From NCBI GenBank assembly GCA_947492995.1, contig CANLOU010000003.1:1-64000 (forward strand): 64,000 bases of DNA, given 5' to 3'. Origin of the DNA: an uncultured Litoreibacter sp. (lineage in GTDB: Bacteria > Pseudomonadota > Alphaproteobacteria > Rhodobacterales > Rhodobacteraceae). Below are positions 14,860 to 24,523 of the stretch, in pieces. The notes under the pieces are model-generated. The model was not told the DNA's origin and searched no databases. It saw only the letters and a list, made by a program, of their open reading frames with translations. Position 1 is the first letter of the stretch. The number at the start of each line of letters is the position of its first letter. The translations under genes and the position numbers were made by a program.

Positions 14860-16287
14860 CTAATCCTCCAATACCCAAGTGTCTTTGGTGCCGCCGCCCT
14901 GGCTTGAGTTCACGACCAGTGATCCCTCCTTCAATGCGACCCGGGTCAGGCCGCCGGGCGTGATATTGATCCCGTTTGGTGACATCAGGGCGAAGGGGCG
15001 CAGGTCGACATGTCTAGGGGCCAGTTCTTTTTTAGTGAAGATCGGCACTGTTGAAAGTGACAGCGTGGGTTGGGCGATATAATTCGAAGGAGCAGCCTTT
15101 AGCTTCGCTGCAAAATCCGAAAGTTCCCTCTTGCTGGCTGCTGGGCCAACCAACATGCCGTAGCCTCCTGACCCGTGGACTTCTTTTACGACCAGATCCG
15201 CCAGATTATCGAGCACGTATTGAAGGGATTGCTCCTCAGAGCAACGCCACGTTTCAACATTTTGGAGGATTGCTTTTTCACCGGTGTAGAATTCGATGAT
15301 GTCAGGCATGTAGGAATAGATTGCTTTGTCATCGGCAATCCCTGTGCCGGGCGCATTGGCTATCGTAATGTTGCCAGCGCGGTAAACATCCATAATGCCC
15401 GGCACGCCAAGCATGGAGTCAGGATTGAAATTCAACGGATCAAGGTAATCGTCATCGACGCGCCGATAAAGGACGTCGATCACCTGATACCCTTGGGTCG
15501 TTCGCATTGCTATGTGACCGTCCACGATACGTAAATCGTGCCCTTCCACCAGCTCAACGCCCATCTGATCGGCAAGGAAGGAGTGTTCAAAATAGGCTGA
15601 ATTGTGAATGCCGGGCGTAAGAATGGCGACGGTTGGTTTGCCGCTGCAGGACTTAGGAGCACAGGCTGCCAGAGAACGGCGTAGGTTCTTCGGGTAGTTG
15701 CTGACCGGCTGCACCTTGTTCTGGCTGAACAGCTCCGGGAACATCTGCAGCATCGTCTCACGGTTTTCCAACATGTAGGATACGCCAGACGGCGTTCGTG
15801 CGTTGTCTTCCAGAACGAAGAAGTCATTTTCACCGGTGCGCACAATGTCAGTGCCAACGATATGAGTGTAAACGCCGCCGGGTGGGGTCATGCCCATCAT
15901 TTGGGGCAAAAAGGCTTCGTTTTGGGATATCAGTTCAATCGGAACGCGTCCGGCCCGCAGTATCTCTTGGCGATGATAGATGTCATGCAGGAACGCGTTT
16001 ATTGCGAGGACGCGTTGTTCGATGCCTTTTGAAAGCCTCGTCCATTCTCGGCTGGACAAAATACGAGGCACCAGGTCGAACGGGATAAGGCGCTCTTGCG
16101 CCGCAGCCTGACCATAGACGTTGAATGTAATGCCGGTCCGCCGAAAGAAGGCTTCTGCCTCTTTCGATTTCTTGGACAAACGAGCTGCGTCTTCGCCGCT
16201 GAACCATTTCTCGTAGTTTGAATAAGGCGCTCGGACACCTTGATCCCCAAAAAGCATTTCGTCGAAATGATCTGATTTTTTCCCCAT
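14860..16287 (-). CDS. Circularly permuted ATP-grasp type 2 protein (COG2308)
   Basis: From the ATG at 16287 the product is 475 aa; an upstream start at 16395 would overlap the preceding gene and adds 36 residues unlike the family. It begins with a conserved FDEMLFGDQGVRAPYSNYEKW region and contains FVLEDNARTPSGVSYMLENR and VVKEVHGSGGYGMLVGP, the nucleotide-binding region of the permuted ATP-grasp fold. ATP-grasp enzymes join a carboxylate to an amine through an acyl phosphate; this subfamily is predicted to make peptide-like bonds but no product is known. It lies between the second transglutaminase and the alpha-E gene. Confidence 0.92.
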   Translation of the reverse strand: MGKKSDHFDEMLFGDQGVRAPYSNYEKWFSGEDAARLSKKSKEAEAFFRRTGITFNVYGQAAAQERLIPFDLVPRILSSREWTRLSKGIEQRVLAINAFLHDIYHRQEILRAGRVPIELISQNEAFLPQMMGMTPPGGVYTHIVGTDIVRTGENDFFVLEDNARTPSGVSYMLENRETMLQMFPELFSQNKVQPVSNYPKNLRRSLAACAPKSCSGKPTVAILTPGIHNSAYFEHSFLADQMGVELVEGHDLRIVDGHIAMRTTQGYQVIDVLYRRVDDDYLDPLNFNPDSMLGVPGIMDVYRAGNITIANAPGTGIADDKAIYSYMPDIIEFYTGEKAILQNVETWRCSEEQSLQYVLDNLADLVVKEVHGSGGYGMLVGPAASKRELSDFAAKLKAAPSNYIAQPTLSLSTVPIFTKKELAPRHVDLRPFALMSPNGINITPGGLTRVALKEGSLVVNSSQGGGTKDTWVLED

Positions 16288-16345
16288 ATTCCAAGGGTAG
16301 GGCTTTGGGCGTGATCTACAACCGCTAACTTGATAGACGCAAATG

Positions 16346-17122
16346 TCACGCCAAAGTTGTATGAACAGACTGATTTTTAAGCTGAATATTTCCAAATGAG
16401 CTCAAAAAAGGGACGTCAACCGCATCGCGGCCTACCCCAATGCGAACGATCTCGTCGGGGCTGGCCATGCCAGTTGGGTCGATGATGTACCATCCGTTTT
16501 CCAGGTAAACCTCAACGACGGCATGAAAGTCTGGGGGCGATACGCCCGGAGCATAAGCGCTCACCATCCTTGCGGGAATTCCGACAGCGCGAGACATAGC
16601 GATCAGAACATGAGCATAGTCCCGGCACACGCCTTTGCGGCTTTCAAATGTCTCTTGTGCCGTCGTAAAGGCATCGCTTGCACCTGCCGCATAGGAGAAT
16701 TCCGAGGTAATCCAGCTGGCGAGTTCTTGGATCAACTTGCCACCTGAAAGTGATCCGAATGTGCTTTGCGTAAATTCGTGAAACGCGGCGGGATGGCAAT
16801 ATCGTGATGGCATCAGGTACTTCACGAATTCACCCCGCAGCGAAGGCAGCAGAGCAGCTTTCTGGCTCTCTATTGCAGGCTGTTGACGGCTAAGTTCCAC
16901 AGTCGCGGAATATTGGCAGCTAAATTGATGCTCAGCCTCAAGCCATATTCGGTGGCCCATGCCGTCCTCCGCCTCAATGCGCGAGGGTGACACTGGAACA
17001 TCATACTGCAGGTTGCTCTGCGTTACGTGTTGGTCTGCTAGGTCCGCTGCTTCAATTTGCAGAAGCAAAACACATGGCTCCGGGATCACATAGGACAGCT
17101 TCGTAAGTACTTCTAGTTTCAA
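16346..17122 (-). CDS. Transglutaminase-like cysteine peptidase, Anbu cluster (copy 2)
   Basis: A 258-aa transglutaminase-fold protein, clearly different from copy 1. The triad is Cys166 (RKGVCRDYAHVLIAMSRAVG), His200 (PPDFHAVVEVYL) and Asp215 (WYIIDPTGMA). The N-terminal half is a beta-rich domain with little similarity to copy 1. It is the first gene of the Anbu cluster as read on the minus strand, followed 58 bases later by the ATP-grasp gene. The segment before it (17123-17281) is shared with the divergent crotonase gene and probably holds the promoters of both. Confidence 0.9.
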   Translation of the reverse strand: MKLEVLTKLSYVIPEPCVLLLQIEAADLADQHVTQSNLQYDVPVSPSRIEAEDGMGHRIWLEAEHQFSCQYSATVELSRQQPAIESQKAALLPSLRGEFVKYLMPSRYCHPAAFHEFTQSTFGSLSGGKLIQELASWITSEFSYAAGASDAFTTAQETFESRKGVCRDYAHVLIAMSRAVGIPARMVSAYAPGVSPPDFHAVVEVYLENGWYIIDPTGMASPDEIVRIGVGRDAVDVPFLSSFGNIQLKNQSVHTTLA

Positions 17123-17281
17123 GAGCGATCCTAACGTGCGGTCGGATATGAGCGGGACTGCAGATAATGAATTTCGTGGGCAGGAGGCAAGGGCGCTTTG
17201 CCGCCATGATCCGCCAAGACTTCCGCAACTCCAAGAAACAGATTATCACCTTCGTAAGGATCAGGCTGGGAGGGCTGATGA

Positions 17282-18100
17282 ATGGCTTATGAAAGTAACA
17301 TGGCGAGCGATGACTTGATACTTCGCACCGATACAAACGGGGTCGCCGTCTTAACCATGAACTCTCCCAAATCCATAAATGCTTTGTCCGAAGGGATGCT
17401 GGCCGCACTGTCTGACAAGCTTGACGAGATCGCCGCTGATCGCAGCGTAAAAGCGGTCGTCTTGCGAAGCGGCGGAAGTCATTTCTGTGCTGGGCACAAC
17501 CTCAAGGAAATGGATAAGCGGCGTGCCGATGCGGATGGTGGATTTCAGTATTTTCAGGACCTGTTTGCGACGTGTTCGGCAATGATGCTCAAAGTGGTCC
17601 GTTTGCCGCAACCGGTGATTGCTGAGGTGAAAGGGATCGCAACGGCGGCCGGGTGCCAGCTTGTTGCATCATGCGACCTTGCAGTCGCGGCTGAAGACGC
17701 AACCTTTGCAACCTCGGGCGTCAATATTGGATTGTTTTGTTCAACCCCGATGGTCGCCCTTAGCCGAAATGTCCCTCGCAAGCTGGCCATGGAAATGCTC
17801 TTATTGGGAGAGTTTCTGCCAGCCGCGCGCGTGGCCGAATTAGGTCTGGTCAACCGCGTGGTTCCGGCTCTGGAACTTGAAGAAACCAGTATGAAATTGG
17901 CACGGATCATCGCTGATAAATCCCCCTCGGCCGTCAAAATCGGCAAGCGCGCATTTTACGAACAGTTGGAGATGCCCCTCAAAGAGGCATACGCGTATGC
18001 CGGGCGTGTCATGGCTGAGAATATGATGGCGCGGGATGCGGTGGCGGGCATTGGTGCCTTCACCCGCAAGGAGCCGATGCCTGATTGGATGGGCGATTGA
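17282..18100 (+). CDS. Enoyl-CoA hydratase/isomerase family protein
   Basis: A 272-aa crotonase-fold enzyme. A GGGAGG site lies 8 bases before the ATG at 17282; a second ATG six codons in is possible. Diagnostic segments are SHFCAGHNLKEM, which forms the first oxyanion-hole strand, and the turn near GIATAAGCQLVASCDLAVAA, giving the second backbone NH. GINIGLFCSTP-like sequence (SGVNIGLFCSTP) follows. One of the two usual catalytic glutamates is not obvious at the second loop, as in several ECHDC3-like members, so activity as a true hydratase is uncertain. It stands alone, divergent from the Anbu cluster and convergent with urtE. Confidence 0.9.
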   Translation: MAYESNMASDDLILRTDTNGVAVLTMNSPKSINALSEGMLAALSDKLDEIAADRSVKAVVLRSGGSHFCAGHNLKEMDKRRADADGGFQYFQDLFATCSAMMLKVVRLPQPVIAEVKGIATAAGCQLVASCDLAVAAEDATFATSGVNIGLFCSTPMVALSRNVPRKLAMEMLLLGEFLPAARVAELGLVNRVVPALELEETSMKLARIIADKSPSAVKIGKRAFYEQLEMPLKEAYAYAGRVMAENMMARDAVAGIGAFTRKEPMPDWMGD

Positions 18101-18168
18101 TCGGGGCAGAGTTGCTCTCGCAAAGGCCCAATTATTTCCACCACGCGGCCCCCCGCAGGCAATTTGGC

Positions 18169-18864
18169 CTACAAGGCAAGGTCTTCTAAAAGAAGACCCA
18201 TCGAATAGCTTGATTTGTCTGCATGTCGTTTTGTGCGTCCACCCTCGACAACTATGAAGTTGTCACCCAAAGAATAAGCAAAATCAGCATTTTGCTCCAC
18301 CAGAATGATCGCCATGTCCCCCTGTTTGCGCAGGTGCCGCAAAGTGTCACCGATTTGTTGAATAACATTGGGCTGGATGCCTTCCGTTGGCTCGTCCAGC
18401 AGCAGAAGTTTTGGTTTCGTTATCAGGGCGCGAGCGATGGCCAGCTGCTGTTGTTGCCCGCCGGAAAGGTCGCCGCCGCGCCGCCCCCGCATGTCGTATA
18501 AAACGGGGAAGAGGTCGAAAATTTCGTGCGGAATGCTGCGTTGCCGCTTTGGCAAACAGGCAAACCCGGTCTCCAGATTTTCCAGCACACTCATCATTGG
18601 AAAGACTTCGCGCCCTTGCGGTACGTAGGCGACGCCCATTCGTGCTGCCGCGAAGGCAGTGCTAAGCTGCGCGGTTTCTCCGTCCAACGAGATCGTCCCA
18701 ACTGAGGCAGGATGCCGTCCGGCAATCGCTTTCAACAGGCTGGTCTTGCCGACGCCGTTATTGCCAATAACCGCGGTGATTTGGCCTTTGGCGGCACTCA
18801 GCGACATATCGAATAGGATCTGGCTTTGGCCGTAATGCAGGGTCAGGTTTTGCAAATCAAGCAT
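18169..18864 (-). CDS. urtE: Urea ABC transporter ATP-binding protein UrtE
   Basis: A 231-aa ABC ATPase of the branched-chain amino acid/urea type (LivF-like). It has Walker A GNNGVGKTSLLKA, the signature LSGGQQQQLAIARAL, Walker B KLLLLDEPTEGIQP and a switch histidine replaced by the usual LVEQN. It powers urea import with UrtD. It is the last of five consecutive minus-strand genes and overlaps urtD by 8 bases. A pair of short inverted segments (18124-18133 and 18161-18170) covers its stop codon and might form a hairpin. Confidence 0.95.
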   Translation of the reverse strand: MLDLQNLTLHYGQSQILFDMSLSAAKGQITAVIGNNGVGKTSLLKAIAGRHPASVGTISLDGETAQLSTAFAAARMGVAYVPQGREVFPMMSVLENLETGFACLPKRQRSIPHEIFDLFPVLYDMRGRRGGDLSGGQQQQLAIARALITKPKLLLLDEPTEGIQPNVIQQIGDTLRHLRKQGDMAIILVEQNADFAYSLGDNFIVVEGGRTKRHADKSSYSMGLLLEDLAL

Positions 18865-19606
18865 TGGCGCGGCCCAGATATACCTCGATCACGTCGGGGT
18901 TTGATGTCACGTGGTCCAGACTGCCTTCGGCCAGCACTGAGCCTTCGTGCAGCACCGTCACCTTGCACGCCAAGCGGCGCACAAATTCCATGTCATGTTC
19001 GACGACCACCACCGCCCGCGTTTCCGCCGCGCGACGCAGGATATCGGTGGTCTTCTCCCGTTCTTCGGTGGTCATGCCGGCGGCAGGTTCATCGACCAAC
19101 AGCAACCGAGGTTCCTGCGCCAGCAACATGCCTATTTCCAGCCATTGCTTTTGCCCATGGCTTAACTCGCCGGCGGAGCGCCTCAGCTCGCCCAGCAGCC
19201 CTATCTCCTCTGCAATCGCTTCGATCCGCGCGCCGTTTGCCGCTGTTTTCTTGTGCATCAAAACCGCAAAGGCCCCGCGCGGGTTTTTCAGTGCCATTGC
19301 CAGATTTTGGCGCACGGTCTGATCTTCAAACACGGTGGGTTTTTGGAACTTGCGCCCAATCCCTTCCATCGCGATCTGGCTTTCGGACATACCCAGCAGG
19401 GACATGTTCTTTTCGCCCCAAATCACGCGGCCCTTGTCGGGTTTGGTCTTGCCGGTCACGATATCCATGAAGGTGGTTTTGCCCGCACCGTTTGGCCCGA
19501 TGATCGCCCGCAGCTCAGGCTCTGCAAAATTGATCGACAGATTGTTGATGGCACGGAACCCGTCAAAGGTGACGGTCACGCCGGAGACCTCAAGCAGCAT
19601 GCTCAT
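18857..19606 (-). CDS. urtD: Urea ABC transporter ATP-binding protein UrtD
   Basis: A LivG-like ABC ATPase of about 250 aa starting at the ATG at 19606 (MSMLLEVSGVTVTFDGF), with a GAGGA site about 8 bases upstream. The open frame runs much further upstream to 20059, but that part is an out-of-frame shadow of urtC. Walker A is GPNGAGKTTFMDIVTG, the signature is LSHGQKQWLEIGMLL and Walker B is RLLLVDEPAAGMT. It overlaps the urtC stop by 4 bases, suggesting translational coupling. Confidence 0.95.
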   Translation of the reverse strand: MSMLLEVSGVTVTFDGFRAINNLSINFAEPELRAIIGPNGAGKTTFMDIVTGKTKPDKGRVIWGEKNMSLLGMSESQIAMEGIGRKFQKPTVFEDQTVRQNLAMALKNPRGAFAVLMHKKTAANGARIEAIAEEIGLLGELRRSAGELSHGQKQWLEIGMLLAQEPRLLLVDEPAAGMTTEEREKTTDILRRAAETRAVVVVEHDMEFVRRLACKVTVLHEGSVLAEGSLDHVTSNPDVIEVYLGRANA

Positions 19607-20769
19607 GACGGTTTCCTCACCAGATAATCGAAGAGCCCGCCAATGCCTTTGGGGAAGAACAACGTGACCGTGACAAAGCTGAAGCCCAGCAGCACCAGCC
19701 ACCAATCCGTCCATTCTACAGTGTAGAATCCTAGCGGGATCGACGGCGCGCCGCCGCCTGTGAACCAGCTCGACATCAGCGACACGAATGCCGCGCCAAT
19801 GACCGCGCCGTACAGACGGCCTCTGCCTCCAATCGCAACCCAAACTGCCAGATAGATCGACGCTATCGGCGCGATTTCTCCGGGGTTTATGATGCCCGCC
19901 TGCGGGTAGTACAGCGCTCCGGCAATGCCTGACACGATGGCGGTGATGGTGAAGATGAACAGCTTGTAGCTTTCCACATGGTAGCCAAGGAACCGCACCC
20001 GCGCCTCGTTGTCGCGAATACCCTTTACGACGCTGCCCATCTTGCCGGACACGACCCATGCAAAGAACACGTAGCCCAACGCCAAGGCCGCGGCTGAAGC
20101 GATGAAGAAAATGATCGAGATCGTGGCCTGTGGCGTTGCCTTAAACCCGGGGATGTTTTGCAGGCCGGACAGCCCGTTATTGCCGCGCAATCCGCTGTCG
20201 TTTTGGAAAAGGTAGAGCGACAGGGCCAAGGTCATCGCTTGGGTCAGGATCGACAGATAAACCCCTGTCACACGGCTGCGGAACGCCAGCCACCCGAACA
20301 CCAAGGCCAACAGCCCCGGCACCAAGACCACCATCAGAAGTTGCAAGAACAAGCTATCCGCGAAAGCCCAGATCATCGGAAACTCCGCCGATCCCACGAC
20401 ACCGAATATCTGGTTCCCGATAGCGTCTGTGATTTCCTGCGGCGTTGGCGGGATGGTCTGGCTCGTCAGGCTTTCCAACACGATCCCTTCCGTGCGGGCA
20501 TACATCAACCACATGCCGACCGCGTAGCCGCCGATGCCAAAGAACGCAAAATGGCCCAAAGACAGGATGCCGCAATAGCCCCAGACCACGTCCATCGCGA
20601 TGGCGATCAGGCACAGGCACAGCGTCTTGCCCAACGTCTTAACGAAGGAGGTTGAAATCACCCCGACCCCCGTCACCTCCGACAACATGGTGACGCCGAA
20701 GGTGAACAGGCCAAGGGCGGCAAGGAACCACAGGACCGACGGGTTTTGCGCGATGAAGGTGTTTTTCAT
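19603..20769 (-). CDS. urtC: Urea ABC transporter permease UrtC
   Basis: A 388-aa LivM-type membrane permease with about ten hydrophobic segments. Typical blocks are GYCGILSLGHFAFFGIGGYA near residue 64, LTQAMTLALSLYLF near the middle and the EAA-like SYKLFIFTITAIVSGIAGAL segment. It forms the membrane channel with UrtB. It starts 4 bases after the urtB stop and overlaps urtD by 4 bases. Confidence 0.95.
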   Translation of the reverse strand: MKNTFIAQNPSVLWFLAALGLFTFGVTMLSEVTGVGVISTSFVKTLGKTLCLCLIAIAMDVVWGYCGILSLGHFAFFGIGGYAVGMWLMYARTEGIVLESLTSQTIPPTPQEITDAIGNQIFGVVGSAEFPMIWAFADSLFLQLLMVVLVPGLLALVFGWLAFRSRVTGVYLSILTQAMTLALSLYLFQNDSGLRGNNGLSGLQNIPGFKATPQATISIIFFIASAAALALGYVFFAWVVSGKMGSVVKGIRDNEARVRFLGYHVESYKLFIFTITAIVSGIAGALYYPQAGIINPGEIAPIASIYLAVWVAIGGRGRLYGAVIGAAFVSLMSSWFTGGGAPSIPLGFYTVEWTDWWLVLLGFSFVTVTLFFPKGIGGLFDYLVRKPS

Positions 20770-20773
20770 GGGA

Positions 20774-22711
20774 TCAATCCGCCGCCGCCCGGCCTTTGAG
20801 GGCGACGATGCCCTTGGGCCGGAATTGGATGAAGAGGATGATGAACAGGATCATATAGGTTTGCGCGGCCAACGTGTTGGACGGGTTCAACCACTCGATC
20901 CCCTTTTGCAGGAAGCCAATCATCGACGCGCCCGCAAGGGTGCCCCAAACATTCCCGACCCCGCCGACCACCACGGTCATGAAGGATTGCACGATGTAGT
21001 CAGCCCCCATCTCGGATGTGACTTTTGCGTAGAGCCCAATCGCCACGCCTGCGATGCCCGCGATGCCAGAGCCAAGCCCGAAGGTCAGCATGTTGATGCG
21101 GTCGGGGTTGATGCCCATGCTCGCCGCCATCCCGGGGTTCTGCGTCACAGCGCGAACCTCAAGGCCCAGACGGGTGCGTTTCAGCACGAACAGGATCAGG
21201 CCCAGAAAAAGCAGTGCCAACACGAAGATCGCGATGCGGATATAGCTGATCTGGATCACGTCCGAAAACACCAACGCCCCGTCCAGCCAATCAGGCGAGG
21301 TCAGCGGCCGCGCCTGCGTGCCGAAGATGTTCTTGGCCAGTTGCTGTAACGCAATCGAGATGCCGAAGGTGGCCAGCAATGTCTCTAGCGGGCGGTGATA
21401 CAGATGCCGGATCACCAGCCGCTCCATCGTAACGCCGGCCCCGAAGGTGATCGCAAAGGCCAGCGGCAACGCCACGATAATCGACACGGTGTAGTCGGGG
21501 ATGAACAGCTGCACCACGTAGCCCGTATAGGCGCCCATCATGATGAACTCGCCATGCGCCATGTTGATGACGCCCATGACGCCGAAGGTGATGGCCAGCC
21601 CGATGGCCGCGAGAAAATAGATCGAGGCCAGCGACAACCCGTCCAATGCCAGATCCGCCGTCTGCGCCCAACCAACGCGGGCCTCCACCGATTTCAACGC
21701 AGCCTCTGCAGCCGCCGTAATCTCCGCGTTTTCCTCATTGTAGATCTCGTAGAACACATGTTCCGACAGAGCTGCGTCACGGTACACATTCGTCACCAGT
21801 TGCGGCACCGTCCCCGCCTCTGCCAGCCGCGCATAGGCGCGGTTGCGGGCCTCGTCAGTGTCAAGTTGCGCCACGGGTATATCTGCGACACGGCCTTCAA
21901 CGATATTGGCCTCAAGGGCTGCCCGCACCACGGTCGGCGGCGTCCGTATCGGGGCGAGGTCTGCGTCAATCAGCTGCTGGTAAAACGCATCCGGCGCAAC
22001 TGTCGGGTCCAGCACTCGGGCGATATTGCCCTCAGGCAAATCCTTCGCCAATCCACTTTTCACCGTCAAAATTTGGTTCAGGACGCTCCGCGCCTCAACC
22101 GAGGTGTCCTTGGACAGGCTTTCAATCGCCGCGATCCGATCCTCAGGCGCATCCGCAAACCGCGCCGATAAGAAATTGGCCAACTGCACTTTTCGCGCCT
22201 TCAGTCCAGCATCCTGTTCGCCGTCGATAGAGGCCAATAATGGCGCGAGTTGCGCGGCCTCGGGTTTCCGCGCGATCGACACCAACGCCGTCTCTCGCCT
22301 TGCAAGATCGGGGTCAGACAGTTGGAACTGCACCAAAGCGGTGCCAATCACCCGCCGCACACCGCCATTGGGCCGGATCTGTGTGAAGTCTCGTTTGTCA
22401 CCACGGCTTTCCGCACCGCTGTCTACATCCCGCAAGCCAAGCTGGTCACCTTCGGAGGTGACAATGAAGAAGGTGCCATCAATGTCCTGCCAAACATTCC
22501 GTGCGGACCACTCTTCCAGAAATTCGGTGGTCTGCGGCAGACCGGCAGCAATGAGGTCGTCCAACACCACACTGACCGATCTACGCGAAGGCTTTGCAAC
22601 CTCACCCGCATGGGTTTGCAAAATGTCCTGGAAAGGCGTGCCAGTGTCCTGAGCCTGCGCGGAATGAAGCGTGCCAAAGATCAGGCCGATGGTAAAAAAT
22701 ATTGGGCGCAT
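20774..22711 (-). CDS. urtB: Urea ABC transporter permease UrtB
   Basis: A 645-aa protein made of two parts. Residues 1-19 are a signal peptide (ending near AQAQD), and about 330 further residues form a helical, HEAT-like exported domain. The C-terminal about 290 residues are a LivH-type permease containing AIGLAITFGVMGVINMAHGE, LYHRPLETLLATFGIS and AVTQNPGMAASMGINPDRIN. The long N-terminal extension is characteristic of UrtB and distinguishes it from amino acid permeases. It sits between urtA and urtC in the usual order. Confidence 0.95.
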   Translation of the reverse strand: MRPIFFTIGLIFGTLHSAQAQDTGTPFQDILQTHAGEVAKPSRRSVSVVLDDLIAAGLPQTTEFLEEWSARNVWQDIDGTFFIVTSEGDQLGLRDVDSGAESRGDKRDFTQIRPNGGVRRVIGTALVQFQLSDPDLARRETALVSIARKPEAAQLAPLLASIDGEQDAGLKARKVQLANFLSARFADAPEDRIAAIESLSKDTSVEARSVLNQILTVKSGLAKDLPEGNIARVLDPTVAPDAFYQQLIDADLAPIRTPPTVVRAALEANIVEGRVADIPVAQLDTDEARNRAYARLAEAGTVPQLVTNVYRDAALSEHVFYEIYNEENAEITAAAEAALKSVEARVGWAQTADLALDGLSLASIYFLAAIGLAITFGVMGVINMAHGEFIMMGAYTGYVVQLFIPDYTVSIIVALPLAFAITFGAGVTMERLVIRHLYHRPLETLLATFGISIALQQLAKNIFGTQARPLTSPDWLDGALVFSDVIQISYIRIAIFVLALLFLGLILFVLKRTRLGLEVRAVTQNPGMAASMGINPDRINMLTFGLGSGIAGIAGVAIGLYAKVTSEMGADYIVQSFMTVVVGGVGNVWGTLAGASMIGFLQKGIEWLNPSNTLAAQTYMILFIILFIQFRPKGIVALKGRAAAD

Positions 22712-22804
22712 ACGGGTCTTTCAGGGTCAGTCACAGGGCATTTATGGCAACAAAACAAGCGTTACGAAAGCGGGGCCAGCCAGCCGGACGGCCCCGCTTG
22801 TCAT

Positions 22805-24085
22805 TTAGTAGTTAGAGGTCAGCTGCACGCAGGTCTTGGTCTCGGTGTTGTACATGCCGCAGCCCAGCTCTTTCCAATCGGATGTCAGCACTTTTGACGC
22901 AGGCAAGAAGTCGGTCCACGCGTCGCCCGGCACCTCCGAGGTCTGGCTGATGATGTCGAACTGGCCGTCCGCGGTGATCTCGCCGATCAGCACGGGCTTG
23001 GCCAAATGGTGGTTTGGCAACATGACAGCCGTGCCGCCGGTCAGGTTCGGGAACTCTTGGCCGTACATCGCGTCACGCACTGCATCCACATCTGTGGTGC
23101 CTGCCGCCTCAACCGCGTTCACCCACATGTTGAAGCCGATATAATGCGCCTCCATCGGGTCATTGGTCACGCGCTCTTCGCCCGCAAAGGCCTTCCAGTC
23201 TTTGATGAACGTGGCATTGGCGTCGCTTTCCGCCGACTGGAAGTAGTTCCAGGCCGCCAGATGGCCGACAAGGTTGGACGTGTCCAAACCGGACAGCTCT
23301 TCTTCACCCACCGAAAAAGCCACGACAGGAATATCATCCGCAGAAATATCAGCCGCAGCCAGTTCTTTGTAGAAGCCAATGTTGGCGTCGCCATTGATGG
23401 TCGAGATCACGCCCACCTGCTTGCCATCTTCGCCAAGCCCCACAACGTCACCCACGATGGTCGCCCAGTCGGAATGGCCAAACGGCGTGTAGTTCACAAA
23501 GATATCTTCCTTGGCGATGCCCTTGTCTTGCAGGTATTGCTCCAGAATGTTGTTGGTGGTGCGCGGGTAGACGTAGTCCGTGCCCAGCAGCGCAAATTTT
23601 TCAACGCCCAGTTCGTCCAGGAAATAGTCCACCGCAGGGATTGCCTGCTGGTTTGGCGCAGCCCCGGTGTAGAACACATTTTTCGAGCTTTCTTCGCCCT
23701 CGTATTGTACTGGATAGAACATCAAGCCATTCAGCTCCTCCAGCACTGGCAGCGCCGATTTGCGCGACACGGATGTCCATGATCCAAAGATCACGTCGAC
23801 CTCGGATACGGTCAGCAACTCGCGGGCTTTCTCTGCAAAAAGCGGCCAGTCAGATGCCGGGTCCACGACCACAGCTTCGATCTGGCAGCCCAGCACGCCG
23901 CCGGCGGCGTTTTGCTTTTCGATCAGCATCAGCATCGTGTCTTTAAGCGTCGTTTCGGAAATGGCCATCGTCCCCGATAGGGAATGCAGAACGCCGATCT
24001 TTACAGGATCAGCACACTCGGCAGCAGCCATAGCGGTGCCGCCCAAAAGCGCAGCGGTCATAAATGAAGAAAATTTTAGCGTCAT
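22805..24085 (-). CDS. urtA: Urea ABC transporter substrate-binding protein UrtA
   Basis: A 426-aa periplasmic binding protein, with a signal peptide ending near residue 20 (LLGGTAMAAAECADPV). The mature part has KIGVLHSLSGTMAISE, the opening typical of UrtA, then GGVLGCQIEAVVVDPASDW and the late WKELGCGMYNTETKTC ending. It captures urea for the UrtBC channel. It is the first gene of the operon, 93 bases before urtB. No urease genes lie in the window, so hydrolysis must be encoded elsewhere. UrtA operons are commonly under nitrogen control; no convincing NtrC or sigma-54 site was seen upstream. Confidence 0.95.
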   Translation of the reverse strand: MTLKFSSFMTAALLGGTAMAAAECADPVKIGVLHSLSGTMAISETTLKDTMLMLIEKQNAAGGVLGCQIEAVVVDPASDWPLFAEKARELLTVSEVDVIFGSWTSVSRKSALPVLEELNGLMFYPVQYEGEESSKNVFYTGAAPNQQAIPAVDYFLDELGVEKFALLGTDYVYPRTTNNILEQYLQDKGIAKEDIFVNYTPFGHSDWATIVGDVVGLGEDGKQVGVISTINGDANIGFYKELAAADISADDIPVVAFSVGEEELSGLDTSNLVGHLAAWNYFQSAESDANATFIKDWKAFAGEERVTNDPMEAHYIGFNMWVNAVEAAGTTDVDAVRDAMYGQEFPNLTGGTAVMLPNHHLAKPVLIGEITADGQFDIISQTSEVPGDAWTDFLPASKVLTSDWKELGCGMYNTETKTCVQLTSNY

Positions 24086-24523
24086 AGGTCTTGGTGTCCC
24101 TGTTGTCGCTGCGAGCGTGTCAGGCGGCGCATCAGCCCCTTCCCAACGCAGACCTGAGCAGTGTAATCAGGGCCCGCAACAGTGATGTTGTAGTCGCGTA
24201 AGGGGAGCTATCTGCCAGGATGGCCTCTTGCGCGGCGTTTGCGCCCAGATCGGGCAGGTTGAGTTAGTTGAATGGTGCTGAGTTGCGCCAGAGATTGCGC
24301 GCTTCAGGGCACCAGACGACCATAGTTGCTCATTTACTTGCCTGTGAAAGGCGCAACTGCCCAAAAATTAGTCAGGATTGGGGTGCAGTCTGCGCGTTTC
24401 GCTTGTTCAGGCAGATGATGATTCCGTAAATCGAAGGCGAGACAGGTACCGGGATATTAAGCCGGTTTCTGAGCAAAACTGGTGATCGTTATTGTATTGC
24501 TGAAGCGGTTATTGGGGCGGGCT
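24086..24523. other. Intergenic region upstream of urtA; no gene seen
   Basis: About 440 bases between the urtA start and the end of the unknown gene at 24524. Only short open frames occur, none with a good ribosome-binding site or family resemblance. It presumably carries the urtA promoter. The part next to 24524 is less GC-rich (about 24360-24520). I could not find a convincing sigma-54 or NtrC site. Confidence 0.5.

Noticed and set aside
19607-20059. Long upstream extension of urtD
   Set aside because: Lies inside urtC in another frame; composition (His/Arg-rich) is that of a shadow frame.
24086-24523. Sigma-54 or NtrC site for the urea transporter
   Set aside because: Only half-site-like fragments (TGGTGC, GGGTGCA) with wrong spacing; not convincing.
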